A stretch of DNA of 63,817 bases, taken from NCBI GenBank assembly GCA_021155905.1, contig JAJNBG010000024.1, forward strand, positions 1 through 63,817, read 5' to 3'. Origin of the DNA: Bacteroidota bacterium. GTDB lineage: Bacteria; Bacteroidota; Bacteroidia; B-17B0; Aurantibacillaceae. Made by a program: the position numbers and the translations under genes. Below, piece after piece: positions 10,975 to 20,613 of the stretch; within the stretch, counting starts at the first letter, position 1; every line of letters begins with the position of its first letter. Under the pieces are notes generated by a model. It made no database searches. It saw only the letters and a list, made by a program, of their open reading frames with translations, and was not told the DNA's origin.

Positions 10975-13746
10975 TTATTCAATAATCAATTTTTTAGTCA
11001 CTTTTCTACCATCAATGTTAATTGAGATAAAATAGATTCCTGAATTTAAGTGATTAGAAGAATTAACAGTATGCTTCATAGTGATACCGGCAATACCGTT
11101 CAATTCATTTCTTTCAACTACTCTTCCGGTTACATCAAATACTGTAATGTCAACATTTGAACTTGAAGGAGACGTAAATTCAACCTGAGAGGAAGAACTT
11201 GTAGGATTTGGATAGATCGCTAAGCCTAAAGAGTTTTCAAATTCATCCAATCCAACAGTACCTGTGATATTAATGTTATCTATGTACAAGTTTTGTGACT
11301 CACCTGTAGTAACATCATTCTGGAACCAGAAACGGAATTTCACATCTTTCTTATTTGGAATACCTTGCGTATTTAAAAGAATAGAATTGTATGTTTTTGT
11401 TACCCATTTTGGATTTGGTACCGTAGAGCTCCATGGAATATATGGCGCATTTACAGTTCCACCACTGGTAGCCATTTGGGTAGCAGTAAGTCCTGATAAA
11501 GTTTTCCATGACCCACCACAATCAAAACTGAATTGTACTTTAAAGGTATCAGCAACAACTCCGGTTTTTCTCGCGAAAGAATAATCAAAAGATAAACTGA
11601 TATTAGTTGTATTCGTAAAATCAAATGGAGGTAATTCCATAATATCAATGTTAGAAGCAAAGCCAGGCCATGAAGTTGGCACATAATTCGCATTTGGAAG
11701 AACGGCAGATTTGGAAGAAGTTCCGGCTCCGTAATTAGCTGATTCCCAGCCCGGAGTTCCACTGTTTACATTTACAAATTTCATTCCTTCAGGCCACCAT
11801 TGTCCACTCTCAAATGTTTCACTATATGGTAATGTAGTTTGAGGAGCATTCCAGTGAGTTGTCACGAAATTATCTACTGTTTTAGATGAAGTTCCGTCTG
11901 CATTTGTTACCGTTAAAGAAACAGAATACGTTCCCGGAGTTGCATAAGTCACAGACTGGGTCGCCAATGTAGAAGTAGATGGTGATCCTCCTTCGAATTG
12001 CCATAAATAAGTCATAGGCGCAGAAGAATTGTAAGAAGTACTGTTGAAGGTTAAAGCCTGCCCGGCACAAGTCATAAAATTATTTGCAGCAAAATCAGCA
12101 ATTGGTGCACAAGGAGTATTAGGTGTAGGATTACCTGCAGCATCAATAATTCCTGTAAAAATTAAATTGGCAACACCGCACAAAGAATCTCTTGCAGCAA
12201 TAGAAGATAATGCTGTAGTTCTCATTTTACCCCTTTGTCCTGCAGTAAACATTTTAGGACAGGAAGAATAATCCATAATGTTTTCAACGTTTGGTCTCAC
12301 GTCTGAGCAACTCGCCATCAAGGTAGGAGAAAGCTCAGTACTTGTTCCAACATTAAAATTATAGTCTTCAATTTCTCCGCTTACCGGTGTCATTGTTGGT
12401 CCTGTAATAGGTGTATTAGCCGTAATAATTCTCATACGGTAGATACCAAACATACCGGTAGGCATTGTATAAGAAGCCGTAAAGGTTTGTGGTCCAAAAA
12501 GACCGGCAGGAGAAGTATAAACAGTTTCACCGGCATCAACAAAATCTCCATCCTTGTTTCTATCTAAATAGATCATAACGTAATTATTGTCTGTATATTT
12601 TGCCATACTTTGAACTGTTAAAGTATTGGCAGAACCCGTATTAAAATCAGTTCCATAAACCTCTGAAAAATCAGAATAAGCACCTGCTGTACCATTTGCA
12701 GTAACCGTCACATTAGCTGCAGTTGAAGTTACTGTTGTGGCTGTCATTGCAAACAAAGGTTTTGTTATATTACCAACCAATGAATTCATAGGAGTAATAG
12801 AAGTTAAAAGTCCTGCAGTATTTGTAGGAACTCCAAAACTAAACTTAACAATATCAGAACTATCAATCGGATTGGTTACAGTTGGTGCGAATAAATAGTT
12901 TCCTGCTTTAGGACAGCTACTGAAAAAACCAGTTGTTGGAGGCGTATCAGCAATATCATCGTTACCACATTCAGTACCCGGTTCATTTGTTGAACCAAAG
13001 GTGTGAGCTAATCCTAACCAATGACCAATTTCATGACTTAAAGATCTCGCATCCAATCCATTTAAAAAATCATAGCGGTAAACAATCGCATCAGCCGGAT
13101 CGATTGGGGATGTACCTGGTAAATAGGTATATCCAACAATAATTCCAATAGATGAACCAATAATATTTTTAACAATATAAATATTTAAGTATTTGGTAGG
13201 ATTCCAGTTGCCTGCAGCCATGGTGCTATACTGATAATTGTAGAAATCCCCCTGGGACCAGTTTGTTTTTTCGTCATAATGACGAACGATACCGTTTGTA
13301 CAATTTCCCTGAGGATCTTTTTTGGCCAATTGAAAATGAATATTCGAATTCACATACAAAGGCTTATAGAAATTATCGATGTTGGCCGTATCCGAACCTT
13401 CTCTCGCAAAATCCCTGTTAACCTGGGCTAACGCGTCTATCAAATCCTGGTCGGGAATATTTGTTCCTGTTCCAATATTCTCACCTAAGTGCAAAACATG
13501 AAATACAACGGGAACAGTAAAGGTATAATTTGGGGCAACCGTTCTTGAAGTAGCTGCATTTTGAAGAAAAGCCTGGTATTCAGCATCAGAAGCCGCGGTT
13601 GCAGCGTTTAGTTTAGCTGCGTAACCCGGAATGTTTTTTAAATGATGTTCGCGTGCCTGGTATGTACCGCAAGGCTGAATCTGTTGGGCATTGCCGGAAA
13701 GTGCTATTGTTAAACAAGCCGTTGCACTAAGTAATAGTTTTTTCAT
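10975..13746 (-). CDS. Secreted M43 (pappalysin-type) zinc metalloprotease with inserted GEVED domain, PKD domain and type IX sorting tail
   Basis: A 923-residue secreted protein. Signal peptide 1-20, then a pappalysin-like catalytic domain with zinc motif HEIGHWLGLAHTF (238-250) and the downstream cysteine-rich piece ECGNDDIADTPP. The Met-turn NIMDYSSC comes only at residue 489, about 240 residues later, where about 50-70 is usual. The gap holds a GEVED-type beta domain (about 320-467) ending in GEIEDYNF. Then come a PKD domain (WQFEGGSPSTSTLATQ), a jelly-roll-like segment and a type A type IX sorting domain (LAIYPNPTSSSSQVEF ... GIYFISI). It should be exported through the type IX system and attached or released at the surface. 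The substrate is unknown. Confidence 0.92.
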   Translation of the reverse strand: MKKLLLSATACLTIALSGNAQQIQPCGTYQAREHHLKNIPGYAAKLNAATAASDAEYQAFLQNAATSRTVAPNYTFTVPVVFHVLHLGENIGTGTNIPDQDLIDALAQVNRDFAREGSDTANIDNFYKPLYVNSNIHFQLAKKDPQGNCTNGIVRHYDEKTNWSQGDFYNYQYSTMAAGNWNPTKYLNIYIVKNIIGSSIGIIVGYTYLPGTSPIDPADAIVYRYDFLNGLDARSLSHEIGHWLGLAHTFGSTNEPGTECGNDDIADTPPTTGFFSSCPKAGNYLFAPTVTNPIDSSDIVKFSFGVPTNTAGLLTSITPMNSLVGNITKPLFAMTATTVTSTAANVTVTANGTAGAYSDFSEVYGTDFNTGSANTLTVQSMAKYTDNNYVMIYLDRNKDGDFVDAGETVYTSPAGLFGPQTFTASYTMPTGMFGIYRMRIITANTPITGPTMTPVSGEIEDYNFNVGTSTELSPTLMASCSDVRPNVENIMDYSSCPKMFTAGQRGKMRTTALSSIAARDSLCGVANLIFTGIIDAAGNPTPNTPCAPIADFAANNFMTCAGQALTFNSTSYNSSAPMTYLWQFEGGSPSTSTLATQSVTYATPGTYSVSLTVTNADGTSSKTVDNFVTTHWNAPQTTLPYSETFESGQWWPEGMKFVNVNSGTPGWESANYGAGTSSKSAVLPNANYVPTSWPGFASNIDIMELPPFDFTNTTNISLSFDYSFARKTGVVADTFKVQFSFDCGGSWKTLSGLTATQMATSGGTVNAPYIPWSSTVPNPKWVTKTYNSILLNTQGIPNKKDVKFRFWFQNDVTTGESQNLYIDNINITGTVGLDEFENSLGLAIYPNPTSSSSQVEFTSPSSSNVDITVFDVTGRVVERNELNGIAGITMKHTVNSSNHLNSGIYFISINIDGRKVTKKLIIE

Positions 13747-13893
13747 CTTTTATATAAATTTATATTTTAAATAAATGGGGATTTATTCTAATCACAAACT
13801 TAACGATTAATTTAAATAATGCAAAATATTGTGAAAAATTTCACAACACATCCTTTGTTTAAAAATCAGCCTATTTATAGTGAAATACAGGAA

Positions 13894-14628
13894 TTACTTT
13901 ATTTCTTTCCAGTCAGTAAGATCTCTTATTACAACCGATGCACAGGTCATTCCAAATACTGCCGGAATGTACGAAATAGTACCATAAGCCGATTTTTTGA
14001 AATTAGTACCGTCTGTTTTCATAATGGACCTTTTATCCGGTAACTCTGTTGAAAAAACCGCCTTAAATCCCTTTTTAATGCCCACTTCCTTTAGACGCTT
14101 CCTTAAATAATAAGCCATCGGACAATGGCAGGTCTTGGAAATATCGACGACTTTTAATTGAGTTGGGTCCATTTTACCACCTGCACCCATCGAGGAAACA
14201 ATTTTATGCCCCATTTCCATGGCGGTTTTAATCAGATGTATTTTCGGAGTAATGCTATCAATCGCATCAATAACATAGTCAAACTGCTTTTGGAGCAACT
14301 GGATCATTTTCTCGGGATCCTGAAATTCCGAAATAACATTGAGCTTTACATTTGGATTAATCTGGAGCATGCGCTCCTGCATCAATAACGCTTTGCTCAT
14401 CCCGTGAGTAGTTGATAATGCCTGTAATTGCCTGTTTCGGTTAGTCGGATCAACCACATCGCCATCAACAATAGTCAACTCTCCCACCCCGGCCCTGCAT
14501 AATGCTTCCGCGGCATAGGAACCAACACCACCTAAACCGACAATCAGCACATGAGCTTTTTGTAAATTATCCAAACCCGTGTCACCTACTAAAAGGCGCG
14601 TACGCTGCATCCAATGTTTATCTTCCAT
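13894..14628 (-). CDS. tcdA: tRNA threonylcarbamoyladenosine dehydratase (ThiF/MoeB/E1 family)
   Basis: A 244-residue protein of the E1-like family that cyclises threonylcarbamoyladenosine (t6A37) of tRNA to the hydantoin form using ATP. It has the Rossmann ATP motif VGLGGVGSYAAEALCRAG, the acidic strand VDGDVVDPTNRNRQ and the DAIDSITPK segment typical of TcdA/CsdL. The C-terminal half (GMTCASVVIRDL) is also family-like. It overlaps the upstream TatD gene by 11 nt, so the two are translationally coupled. Confidence 0.9.
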   Translation of the reverse strand: MEDKHWMQRTRLLVGDTGLDNLQKAHVLIVGLGGVGSYAAEALCRAGVGELTIVDGDVVDPTNRNRQLQALSTTHGMSKALLMQERMLQINPNVKLNVISEFQDPEKMIQLLQKQFDYVIDAIDSITPKIHLIKTAMEMGHKIVSSMGAGGKMDPTQLKVVDISKTCHCPMAYYLRKRLKEVGIKKGFKAVFSTELPDKRSIMKTDGTNFKKSAYGTISYIPAVFGMTCASVVIRDLTDWKEIK

Positions 14629-15277
14629 TTCTCAAAAATATGTCTGTAAAATTACGGTAAATTTCTTCTTTTAAATTATCTATTTCCACATTAAAATGAT
14701 TGGAAGCCAGGTCATAAATTTCATGTATCGCAACATTCGCGTTGGTATCAGTTTCCAGGAACGTTTTGTTTAAAGGAACTGAGCAAAAATCAAAATTTTC
14801 TTTCTTAAAAATTATGTGATTGAAAGAAAGGTAAAAACCATGGCCTATCAATTGCAGAGCAAGCTCCTGCGATTTATTAAATCCGTGAATCATTAACGGA
14901 ATTTTAGTTTGATATGGCCTGCATATATCGATTAATTCATCGAACGCTTTTACACAATGAATAATCACCGGTTTCTGATATTTCACTGCCAAATCCAGTT
15001 GTTGAATAAATTTTTCTTTTTGCATTTCAGGATCAGGTCCTTTCAATTTGTCCAGGCCACATTCGCCAATGGCGAGGCAATTTGTATGCTGAATCCATTT
15101 TTCAAACTCATCCATGGAAATATCAGTGTCAGCATCCCAGGGATGAATCCCTACTGAGAAAAAGCTATCCGAATAAACAGTGTTGTCAAAACCAAAACGG
15201 TTATTAAACAAAAACACACCATCATCTTTCGATAAATGGTGTGTATGAATATTAATATAGGGTATTGTTTTTGTCAC
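14618..15277 (-). CDS. TatD family metal-dependent hydrolase
   Basis: A 219-residue TIM-barrel hydrolase, shorter than the usual 255-265. It has the metal motif INIHTHH at the N-terminus, GIHPWD, AIGECGLDKLKG (carboxylate ligand), PVIIHCVKA and LMIHGFNKS. In place of the usual final TDxP motif it has LETDTNANVAIHEIY, so the last acidic ligand is kept. Related TatD proteins are 3-prime exonucleases or deoxyribonucleases. No ATG exists before the first metal ligands; the only start is GTG at 15275-15277, which lies within a dispersed repeat arm. It overlaps tcdA by 11 nt. Confidence 0.82.
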   Translation of the reverse strand: MTKTIPYINIHTHHLSKDDGVFLFNNRFGFDNTVYSDSFFSVGIHPWDADTDISMDEFEKWIQHTNCLAIGECGLDKLKGPDPEMQKEKFIQQLDLAVKYQKPVIIHCVKAFDELIDICRPYQTKIPLMIHGFNKSQELALQLIGHGFYLSFNHIIFKKENFDFCSVPLNKTFLETDTNANVAIHEIYDLASNHFNVEIDNLKEEIYRNFTDIFLRNGR

Positions 15278-15297
15278 ACTGAGCGAAGTCGAAGTGC
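15274..15297. repeat. Single arm of the TCGACTTCGCTC repeat family
   Basis: On the minus strand the arm reads GCACTTCGACTTCGCTCAGT followed by GTGACA. It fills nearly all of the 27 nt between the oxoamine synthase stop codon (15305) and the TatD start, and its last bases form the GTG start codon. Related arms lie at 27811-27834, 33411-33470 and inside ligA. Confidence 0.8.
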
Positions 15298-15304
15298 AAA
15301 AAAA

Positions 15305-16564
15305 TTACAATGCCTGGGAGAATCCTTCGCGGATTTCGTCCGCTACGTATAGTCCGCCATACAATTTGTCTTTTATTTTAGAGAAACTTTCAATTGTGTA
15401 TTTCACATCTTCCAACGTATGCATCGCTGTTGGAATTAAACGTAAAATGATCATTCCTTTTGGAATTACCGGATAAACCACCATCGAACAGAAAATTCCA
15501 AAGTTTTCACGTAAATCAATTACCATGTTAGTTGCCTCAGGAATAGAACCACGCATGTAAACAGGCGTTACAGGAGTATTAGTTACACCAATATCAAAAC
15601 CGGCTTCCACTAAACCTTTTTGTAAAGCGGAAGAAATTTCCCACAATTTGGTTCTGTATTCAGGATGTTTATTGATTAATTCCAGACGTTTTAATAAACC
15701 ATACACCAATGGCATTGGCAAAGATTTAGCAAAAATCTGAGAACGCATATTATATCTCAAATAAGTAACAACCTGTTTTGTTGAACTGATATATCCGCCA
15801 ATTAACGCAAATGATTTTGCAAAAGTCCCAAAATAAATATCAATACCGTCCTGGCATCCTTGTTGTTCACCTGTACCACCACCATTTGGTCCTAACGTGC
15901 CAACTCCGTGTGCATCATCCACAAATAAACGGAACGTAAATTTTTTCTTTAACTCAACAATTTCTTTTAATTTCCCCTGGTCACCACGCATACCGAACAC
16001 ACCTTCTGTGATCACTAAAATACCACCACCGGTTTGATCAGCCAGACGCTTGGCACGCTCTAATTGTTTTTCACAATCTTCAACATCATTGTGTTTGAAC
16101 ACAAAACGCTTACCCATATGTAAACGCACACCATCCAAAATACATGCGTGACTCTCCGCATCGTATACAATCACATCATGCCTGTCAACCAATGCATCAA
16201 TCGCCGAAACCATTGCCTGGTATCCGAAATTACAAAGTATGGTATCTTCTTTTTGTGATAACTTGGATAAGCCTTTTTCCAGTTCTTCGTGTAAATCAGA
16301 GTTCCCACTCATCATTCGCGCACCCATTGGTAAAGCCAAACCAAATTTTTCAGCACCTTCTGTATCCGCTTTTCTAACTTCAGGATGATTAGCTAAACCC
16401 AAATAATTATTTAAGCTCCAGTTCAATAGTTTTTTTCCTCTGAATCCCATATGAGGGGAAACATCGCCCTCTAATTTTGGAAATGTAAAATATCCGTGGG
16501 ACGCTTTTGAATGCTCACCAATCGGACCCATGTTCTTTTCTATTTTCTCGAATATATCTTTCAT
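15305..16564 (-). CDS. Alpha-oxoamine synthase (serine palmitoyltransferase / 2-amino-3-ketobutyrate ligase family)
   Basis: A PLP enzyme of about 419 residues from the ATG at 16562-16564; an extension to a TTG at 16588 adds only MLTRNNSS and is less likely. It shows LNWSLNNYLGLANHPEV, GARMMSGNSDLHEELE, DAESHACILDGVR, VDDAHGVGTLG (PLP aspartate and histidine) and the Schiff-base lysine in GTFAKSFALIGGY. This family condenses an amino acid with an acyl thioester. In Bacteroidota close relatives act as serine palmitoyltransferase for sphingolipids or as the cysteate acyltransferase for sulfonolipids; sequence alone does not decide here. It is followed by the TatD and tcdA genes on the same strand. 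Confidence 0.88.
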   Translation of the reverse strand: MKDIFEKIEKNMGPIGEHSKASHGYFTFPKLEGDVSPHMGFRGKKLLNWSLNNYLGLANHPEVRKADTEGAEKFGLALPMGARMMSGNSDLHEELEKGLSKLSQKEDTILCNFGYQAMVSAIDALVDRHDVIVYDAESHACILDGVRLHMGKRFVFKHNDVEDCEKQLERAKRLADQTGGGILVITEGVFGMRGDQGKLKEIVELKKKFTFRLFVDDAHGVGTLGPNGGGTGEQQGCQDGIDIYFGTFAKSFALIGGYISSTKQVVTYLRYNMRSQIFAKSLPMPLVYGLLKRLELINKHPEYRTKLWEISSALQKGLVEAGFDIGVTNTPVTPVYMRGSIPEATNMVIDLRENFGIFCSMVVYPVIPKGMIILRLIPTAMHTLEDVKYTIESFSKIKDKLYGGLYVADEIREGFSQAL

Positions 16565-16741
16565 GCTACTATTATTTCTGGTTAACAAATTACAATGTGT
16601 AAATTTAATAAAATTCCCTAAACCTTTATTAAATTGGTTTTTTTTAGGCGAACAAATTTATTAAAGCGCAGTTGGCTACCGCCAATGAGCATTTAAGAAA
16701 TGAAGTTCAACGACAAAGAACGTAATTTAATAGAGGTTTAA

Positions 16742-17515
16742 TTATATGACTTTTTTGATGACCCGTAGCATGTGTGAATACTTTTTATTATCCGAGTGGA
16801 AAATGCCATAATGATCAAATTTATCAATACGCACACAGCCACTCGCATGAATGATTTGTTGATTCTCCAAAACCATCCCTACATGAACAATATTCCCGTC
16901 CTCGTTATCAAAAAAAGCTAAATCTCCTGCCTCAGCCTCTTCTACAAAACTCAGGGCTGTTCCCAACTCAACCTGCTGACTGGCGTCACGAGGTAACTGG
17001 TATCCGTTTAACTTGTATATCACCTGCATGAAACCGGAGCAATCAATTCCAAATGGACTGCGCCCACCCCATAAATAAGGAGCATTTAAAAACAAGTAGG
17101 CTGTTTCTTTCAATTCTTTGACTGATTTCTTAATAGTTGAATCGCAGCTCTGTCCTTCAAATAAAAATTCAGAATCACCACAGTTTAGTTTTCCGTTTGA
17201 AAAATTGGGCAATGTAGCGCCAACGGTAATAGGGAAAACGCTGTTCCGATCTGATCCTGAAATAACCTGTACCAGTTCTGAACTCAAAATGGAGCTTTGC
17301 AAAGATTTATATTCTGCATCAGAGATGCGTGTATGTTGTTTGGCATTGAGCCAGCAGGGGTAATTATCATAATTGGTTGCAATTTTCAACCAATCTTCCC
17401 CATCTTCAATAATGGTATAGGTTTCTCCAAACAATAACTGGGTCACCATTTCACTTGTCCCCGATGGCTCTTTCCGGCAGGGAACTATACTGAGAGAACA
17501 AATACCAAAACTCAT
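16742..17515 (-). CDS. NlpC/P60 peptidoglycan endopeptidase with SH3 domains
   Basis: A 257-residue protein. The N-terminal half has one or two bacterial SH3-like modules (SEMVTQLLFGETYTIIED, DNYPCWLNAKQH). The C-terminal half is an NlpC/P60 domain with the catalytic cysteine in FGIDCSGFMQ, the histidine in NIVHVGMVL and a third polar site in QIIHASG. The layout matches the YkfC-type gamma-D-glutamyl-L-diamino acid endopeptidases that recycle cell-wall peptides. No export signal is visible, so it probably works on muropeptides in the cytoplasm. Confidence 0.88.
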   Translation of the reverse strand: MSFGICSLSIVPCRKEPSGTSEMVTQLLFGETYTIIEDGEDWLKIATNYDNYPCWLNAKQHTRISDAEYKSLQSSILSSELVQVISGSDRNSVFPITVGATLPNFSNGKLNCGDSEFLFEGQSCDSTIKKSVKELKETAYLFLNAPYLWGGRSPFGIDCSGFMQVIYKLNGYQLPRDASQQVELGTALSFVEEAEAGDLAFFDNEDGNIVHVGMVLENQQIIHASGCVRIDKFDHYGIFHSDNKKYSHMLRVIKKVI

Positions 17516-17645
17516 GAGGCTAATTTAGCCTCTGAATTTGTATAAATTACAGGTAAACCAAATAGTTATTCACTATCAATTATTAATTGAAGAGATAAAA
17601 ACATTAGTCGTAATTTTAGGCTCTGTTTCTATCTAATCATCCTAA

Positions 17646-19394
17646 ATGAAAATTTTATATTCCTATATTAAATCCCACAAAGCCTTATTGTTACTGGCAC
17701 TTTTTTTAGCGGCCATCAATCAATGTTTTTCCTTGTGCGACTCCATTATTACCGGTAAGCTTTTAAACGAATGCGGTGTTGGTCTGCCTAATTTTCATAA
17801 TAACTATCAGGGCTTTTTAAAAGTATTAATTGGCTTTCTTGGATTATCCATGGGTGCAGCGATGATGTCGAGAATTGCGAAAAACTTCCAGGATTATTTT
17901 ACCAATATTATTATTCAACGGGTTGGTGCACAAATGTATACCGACGGCATCCAAAAAGCACTTCAACTACCCTACCAGGATTTTGAAGACCAGCGAAGCG
18001 GAGAAACTCTTGGTAAATTGCAAAAGGTAAAAATCGATTGTGAACGATTCATCACGTTTGCCATTTCCATGATTTTCCAGTCGCTGGTAGGTATTACCTT
18101 TGTTGTAATTTATGCCGCGAATATTCATTGGTTACTTGGCCCGATCTTTTTAGCGACAGTTCCGGTGATCGCTTTCATTAGCTCTTTTTTAGGAAAAAAG
18201 ATAAAAAAAGTATCTAAAGAAATCTTAGGGGAAACAACGGCTTTGGCGGGAGCTACCACCGAATCCTTACGAAATATTGAACTGGTAAAAAGTTTAGGAT
18301 TAACGGAACAGGAAGTCAATCGTTTGAATACGACGACTATTAAAATCCTGGGGCTGGAATTAAAAAAAGTGCGTTTCATCCGAAGCTTAAGTTTTATCCA
18401 GGGAACAACGGTTCACTTCATGAGAACAATGCTTGTGTTCTCCCTTTACCTTTTCCTGTTTCGGGAAATCATAAAACCGGGAGACTTAATTACCCTGATG
18501 TTTTTCTCTTTTTTCTTATTTAATCCACTTCAGGAATTAGGGAACGTTATCGCTACTTATAATGAAACCAGGGCATCGATGGAGAATTTCGAAAAGCTCA
18601 TGAACTCCAAAAGTGAGGCCAAACCTGACAAGCCTCAAACGATTGGTAACATCACCAACCTGCGGTTTTCTAACATTTCGTTTAAACATCAGACGGCTAA
18701 CTCCCATGCCGTGAAAAATATTTCGTTTCAGGCTAATGCCGGCGAAACCATTGCTTTTGTCGGGCCATCGGGAAGCGGAAAAACTACGCTGGTAAAAATG
18801 CTGGTGGGTTTATATAATCCTGAAGAGGGGGATATTTTTTACAATGAAAAAAATGCCAAACATATTGACCTGACTGAGTTACGACAGCAACTTGGATTTG
18901 TAACCCAGGATGCACAATTATTTTCAGGAACCATCAAAGACAATTTATTATTTGTAAAACCGGGGGCCACAGATGATGAAATCAATGAAGTACTTCGCAA
19001 GGCGGCCTGTGGTAATTTATTAAAGCGTGCGGAAAATGGCATTTATACTACTATTGGCGAAGGAGGAATTAAAGTCTCGGGCGGTGAAAAACAGCGTTTG
19101 TCCATTGCACGGGCATTATTGAGAGATCCACATCTGTTAATTTTTGACGAAGCAACTTCCGCATTGGATTCCATTACAGAAGAAGAGATTACGCAAACCA
19201 TACGGGATATCTCAACTAAAAAAGACCAGATCACAGTATTGATTGCTCATCGCTTGTCAACGATTATGCATGCCGATAAGATATTTGTTTTGGAACATGG
19301 CGAAATTATCGAACAAGGTAAGCACGAGGATCTATTAAATGAAAAGGGTTTGTATTATGCCATGTGGAGGCAACAGATCGGAGAGAGAAAATAA
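17646..19394 (+). CDS. ABC exporter, fused permease and ATPase
   Basis: A 582-residue half-transporter that should act as a homodimer. Residues 1-310 carry six membrane segments of the type 1 exporter fold. The nucleotide-binding domain has Walker A GPSGSGKTT, Q-loop QDAQLFSGT, signature SGGEKQRLS, Walker B LLIFDEATSALD and the switch histidine in LIAHRLS. It is related to lipid, peptide and drug exporters such as MsbA; the substrate is not readable. It is transcribed divergently from the NlpC/P60 gene and ends just before the convergent HPP gene. Confidence 0.92.
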   Translation: MKILYSYIKSHKALLLLALFLAAINQCFSLCDSIITGKLLNECGVGLPNFHNNYQGFLKVLIGFLGLSMGAAMMSRIAKNFQDYFTNIIIQRVGAQMYTDGIQKALQLPYQDFEDQRSGETLGKLQKVKIDCERFITFAISMIFQSLVGITFVVIYAANIHWLLGPIFLATVPVIAFISSFLGKKIKKVSKEILGETTALAGATTESLRNIELVKSLGLTEQEVNRLNTTTIKILGLELKKVRFIRSLSFIQGTTVHFMRTMLVFSLYLFLFREIIKPGDLITLMFFSFFLFNPLQELGNVIATYNETRASMENFEKLMNSKSEAKPDKPQTIGNITNLRFSNISFKHQTANSHAVKNISFQANAGETIAFVGPSGSGKTTLVKMLVGLYNPEEGDIFYNEKNAKHIDLTELRQQLGFVTQDAQLFSGTIKDNLLFVKPGATDDEINEVLRKAACGNLLKRAENGIYTTIGEGGIKVSGGEKQRLSIARALLRDPHLLIFDEATSALDSITEEEITQTIRDISTKKDQITVLIAHRLSTIMHADKIFVLEHGEIIEQGKHEDLLNEKGLYYAMWRQQIGERK

Positions 19395-20009
19395 TTATTC
19401 CCCGGGGGCAGACTCTTTTTGTTTTATTCCAAAAATAAAGCGAAGTCTCTTTTTATAATCTTTTTTTATAGGATAGCTTCTGTTATCAGTAATATTGTTA
19501 AAGATCAAAGCAATAATAAGCAGAATTATTACACCAGTTAAAACAGGACAAAGTACATACATATATCCGAGAGCCTTTATCTTCTCACTGCCGATATTAG
19601 CAATGATCGCCGTTGCGCCTCCGGGTGGGTGAAGGGTTTTGGTCACCTGCATCAGTACTATGGATAAAGAAACGGACAAAGCAGACGAAAGCCATAATTC
19701 ATCAGGGATTAATTTGTAAATAGTGACTCCAACAAGGGCACTAACTAAATGTCCGCCAATTAAATTCCGGGGCTGAGCAAGTGGACTGTTAATAGCACCA
19801 TATATTAAAACAGAAGTAGCTCCAAAAGATCCGATTAAAAATAAATTGTCATGCAGAACAAAATACTTACTGTTTATGAATCCGATAATACCAATCCCAA
19901 AAAAAGCGCCCAAAAAAGTAAACAAATGTTCTTTTTTGTCAATCAGTGTTTCCTTGTAAAAAACAAATTTTACTTTTCGATAACTTCTTTTTATTTTTTC
20001 TGCCGGCAT
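19395..20009 (-). CDS. HPP family membrane protein
   Basis: A 204-residue integral membrane protein with four to five hydrophobic segments and the defining motif LHPPGGATA in the middle. Members of the family have been linked to nitrite transport in chloroplasts and cyanobacteria, but the role in Bacteroidota is open. The stop codon abuts the end of the convergent ABC exporter gene (0-nt gap), with no clear terminator between them. Confidence 0.85.
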   Translation of the reverse strand: MPAEKIKRSYRKVKFVFYKETLIDKKEHLFTFLGAFFGIGIIGFINSKYFVLHDNLFLIGSFGATSVLIYGAINSPLAQPRNLIGGHLVSALVGVTIYKLIPDELWLSSALSVSLSIVLMQVTKTLHPPGGATAIIANIGSEKIKALGYMYVLCPVLTGVIILLIIALIFNNITDNRSYPIKKDYKKRLRFIFGIKQKESAPGE

Positions 20010-20133
20010 TTTACAAAGTTCGAATAAAAAATTACTTTATCTAAAAAACTCAATAGAATCAAATTTCTATTGGACAATTTTATTTGGGAGCCAAGTCCTG
20101 TTAAGTCTTTTTAACAGGCTATTTTCGGGTTCT

Positions 20134-20613
20134 CTATTCGGCCTCACCGATATACATAAACAGCAATGGAGAATCCAGGGAATAAGTTCCATGATTTGCA
20201 GTCACATCCATTACGAATTTAATTGAAAAGGAATCATTCAAAACCAGGTCAACCTTTAATCTTACCTTACCCACAGCTTTTGAAATATCCATCTTTTTTG
20301 AAAAGCACTCATAACCGGAATACGCAACAGTCACATCCGGGCTTAGCACCAATTCCTTAAATGATTCAATCGTATTAAAAAAAGCATCCGTGAAAGGTTT
20401 AAGAATTACCAATGAATCCGATTTTGTTTTGGCATTTTTATTTTTAAAAATTTCGGTTTGGTTTAACAGGCTCACATAATAGGAAGAATCTTTTTGGCTC
20501 ACCGCCCTGAAATTTTTCGTGAGGAGAGAATCAATATTTGAAAATGTGGGTTGAGAAAATGATACCGAAGCAAGGAAAATGAAAAAAATAAGGATGTGGT
20601 TACGATATTTCAT
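20134..20613 (-). CDS. Exported protein of unknown function
   Basis: A 159-residue protein with a clear signal peptide (LIFFIFLASVSFSQ, cleavage near residue 21). The mature part has a helical start (FSNIDSLLTKNFRAVSQ) and later beta-rich sequence, with no motif I recognise; the overall shape recalls NTF2-like folds, which is only a guess. Its start codon lies inside the end of the glycosyltransferase gene (14-nt overlap), so translation of the two is coupled. Confidence 0.65.
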   Translation of the reverse strand: MKYRNHILIFFIFLASVSFSQPTFSNIDSLLTKNFRAVSQKDSSYYVSLLNQTEIFKNKNAKTKSDSLVILKPFTDAFFNTIESFKELVLSPDVTVAYSGYECFSKKMDISKAVGKVRLKVDLVLNDSFSIKFVMDVTANHGTYSLDSPLLFMYIGEAE

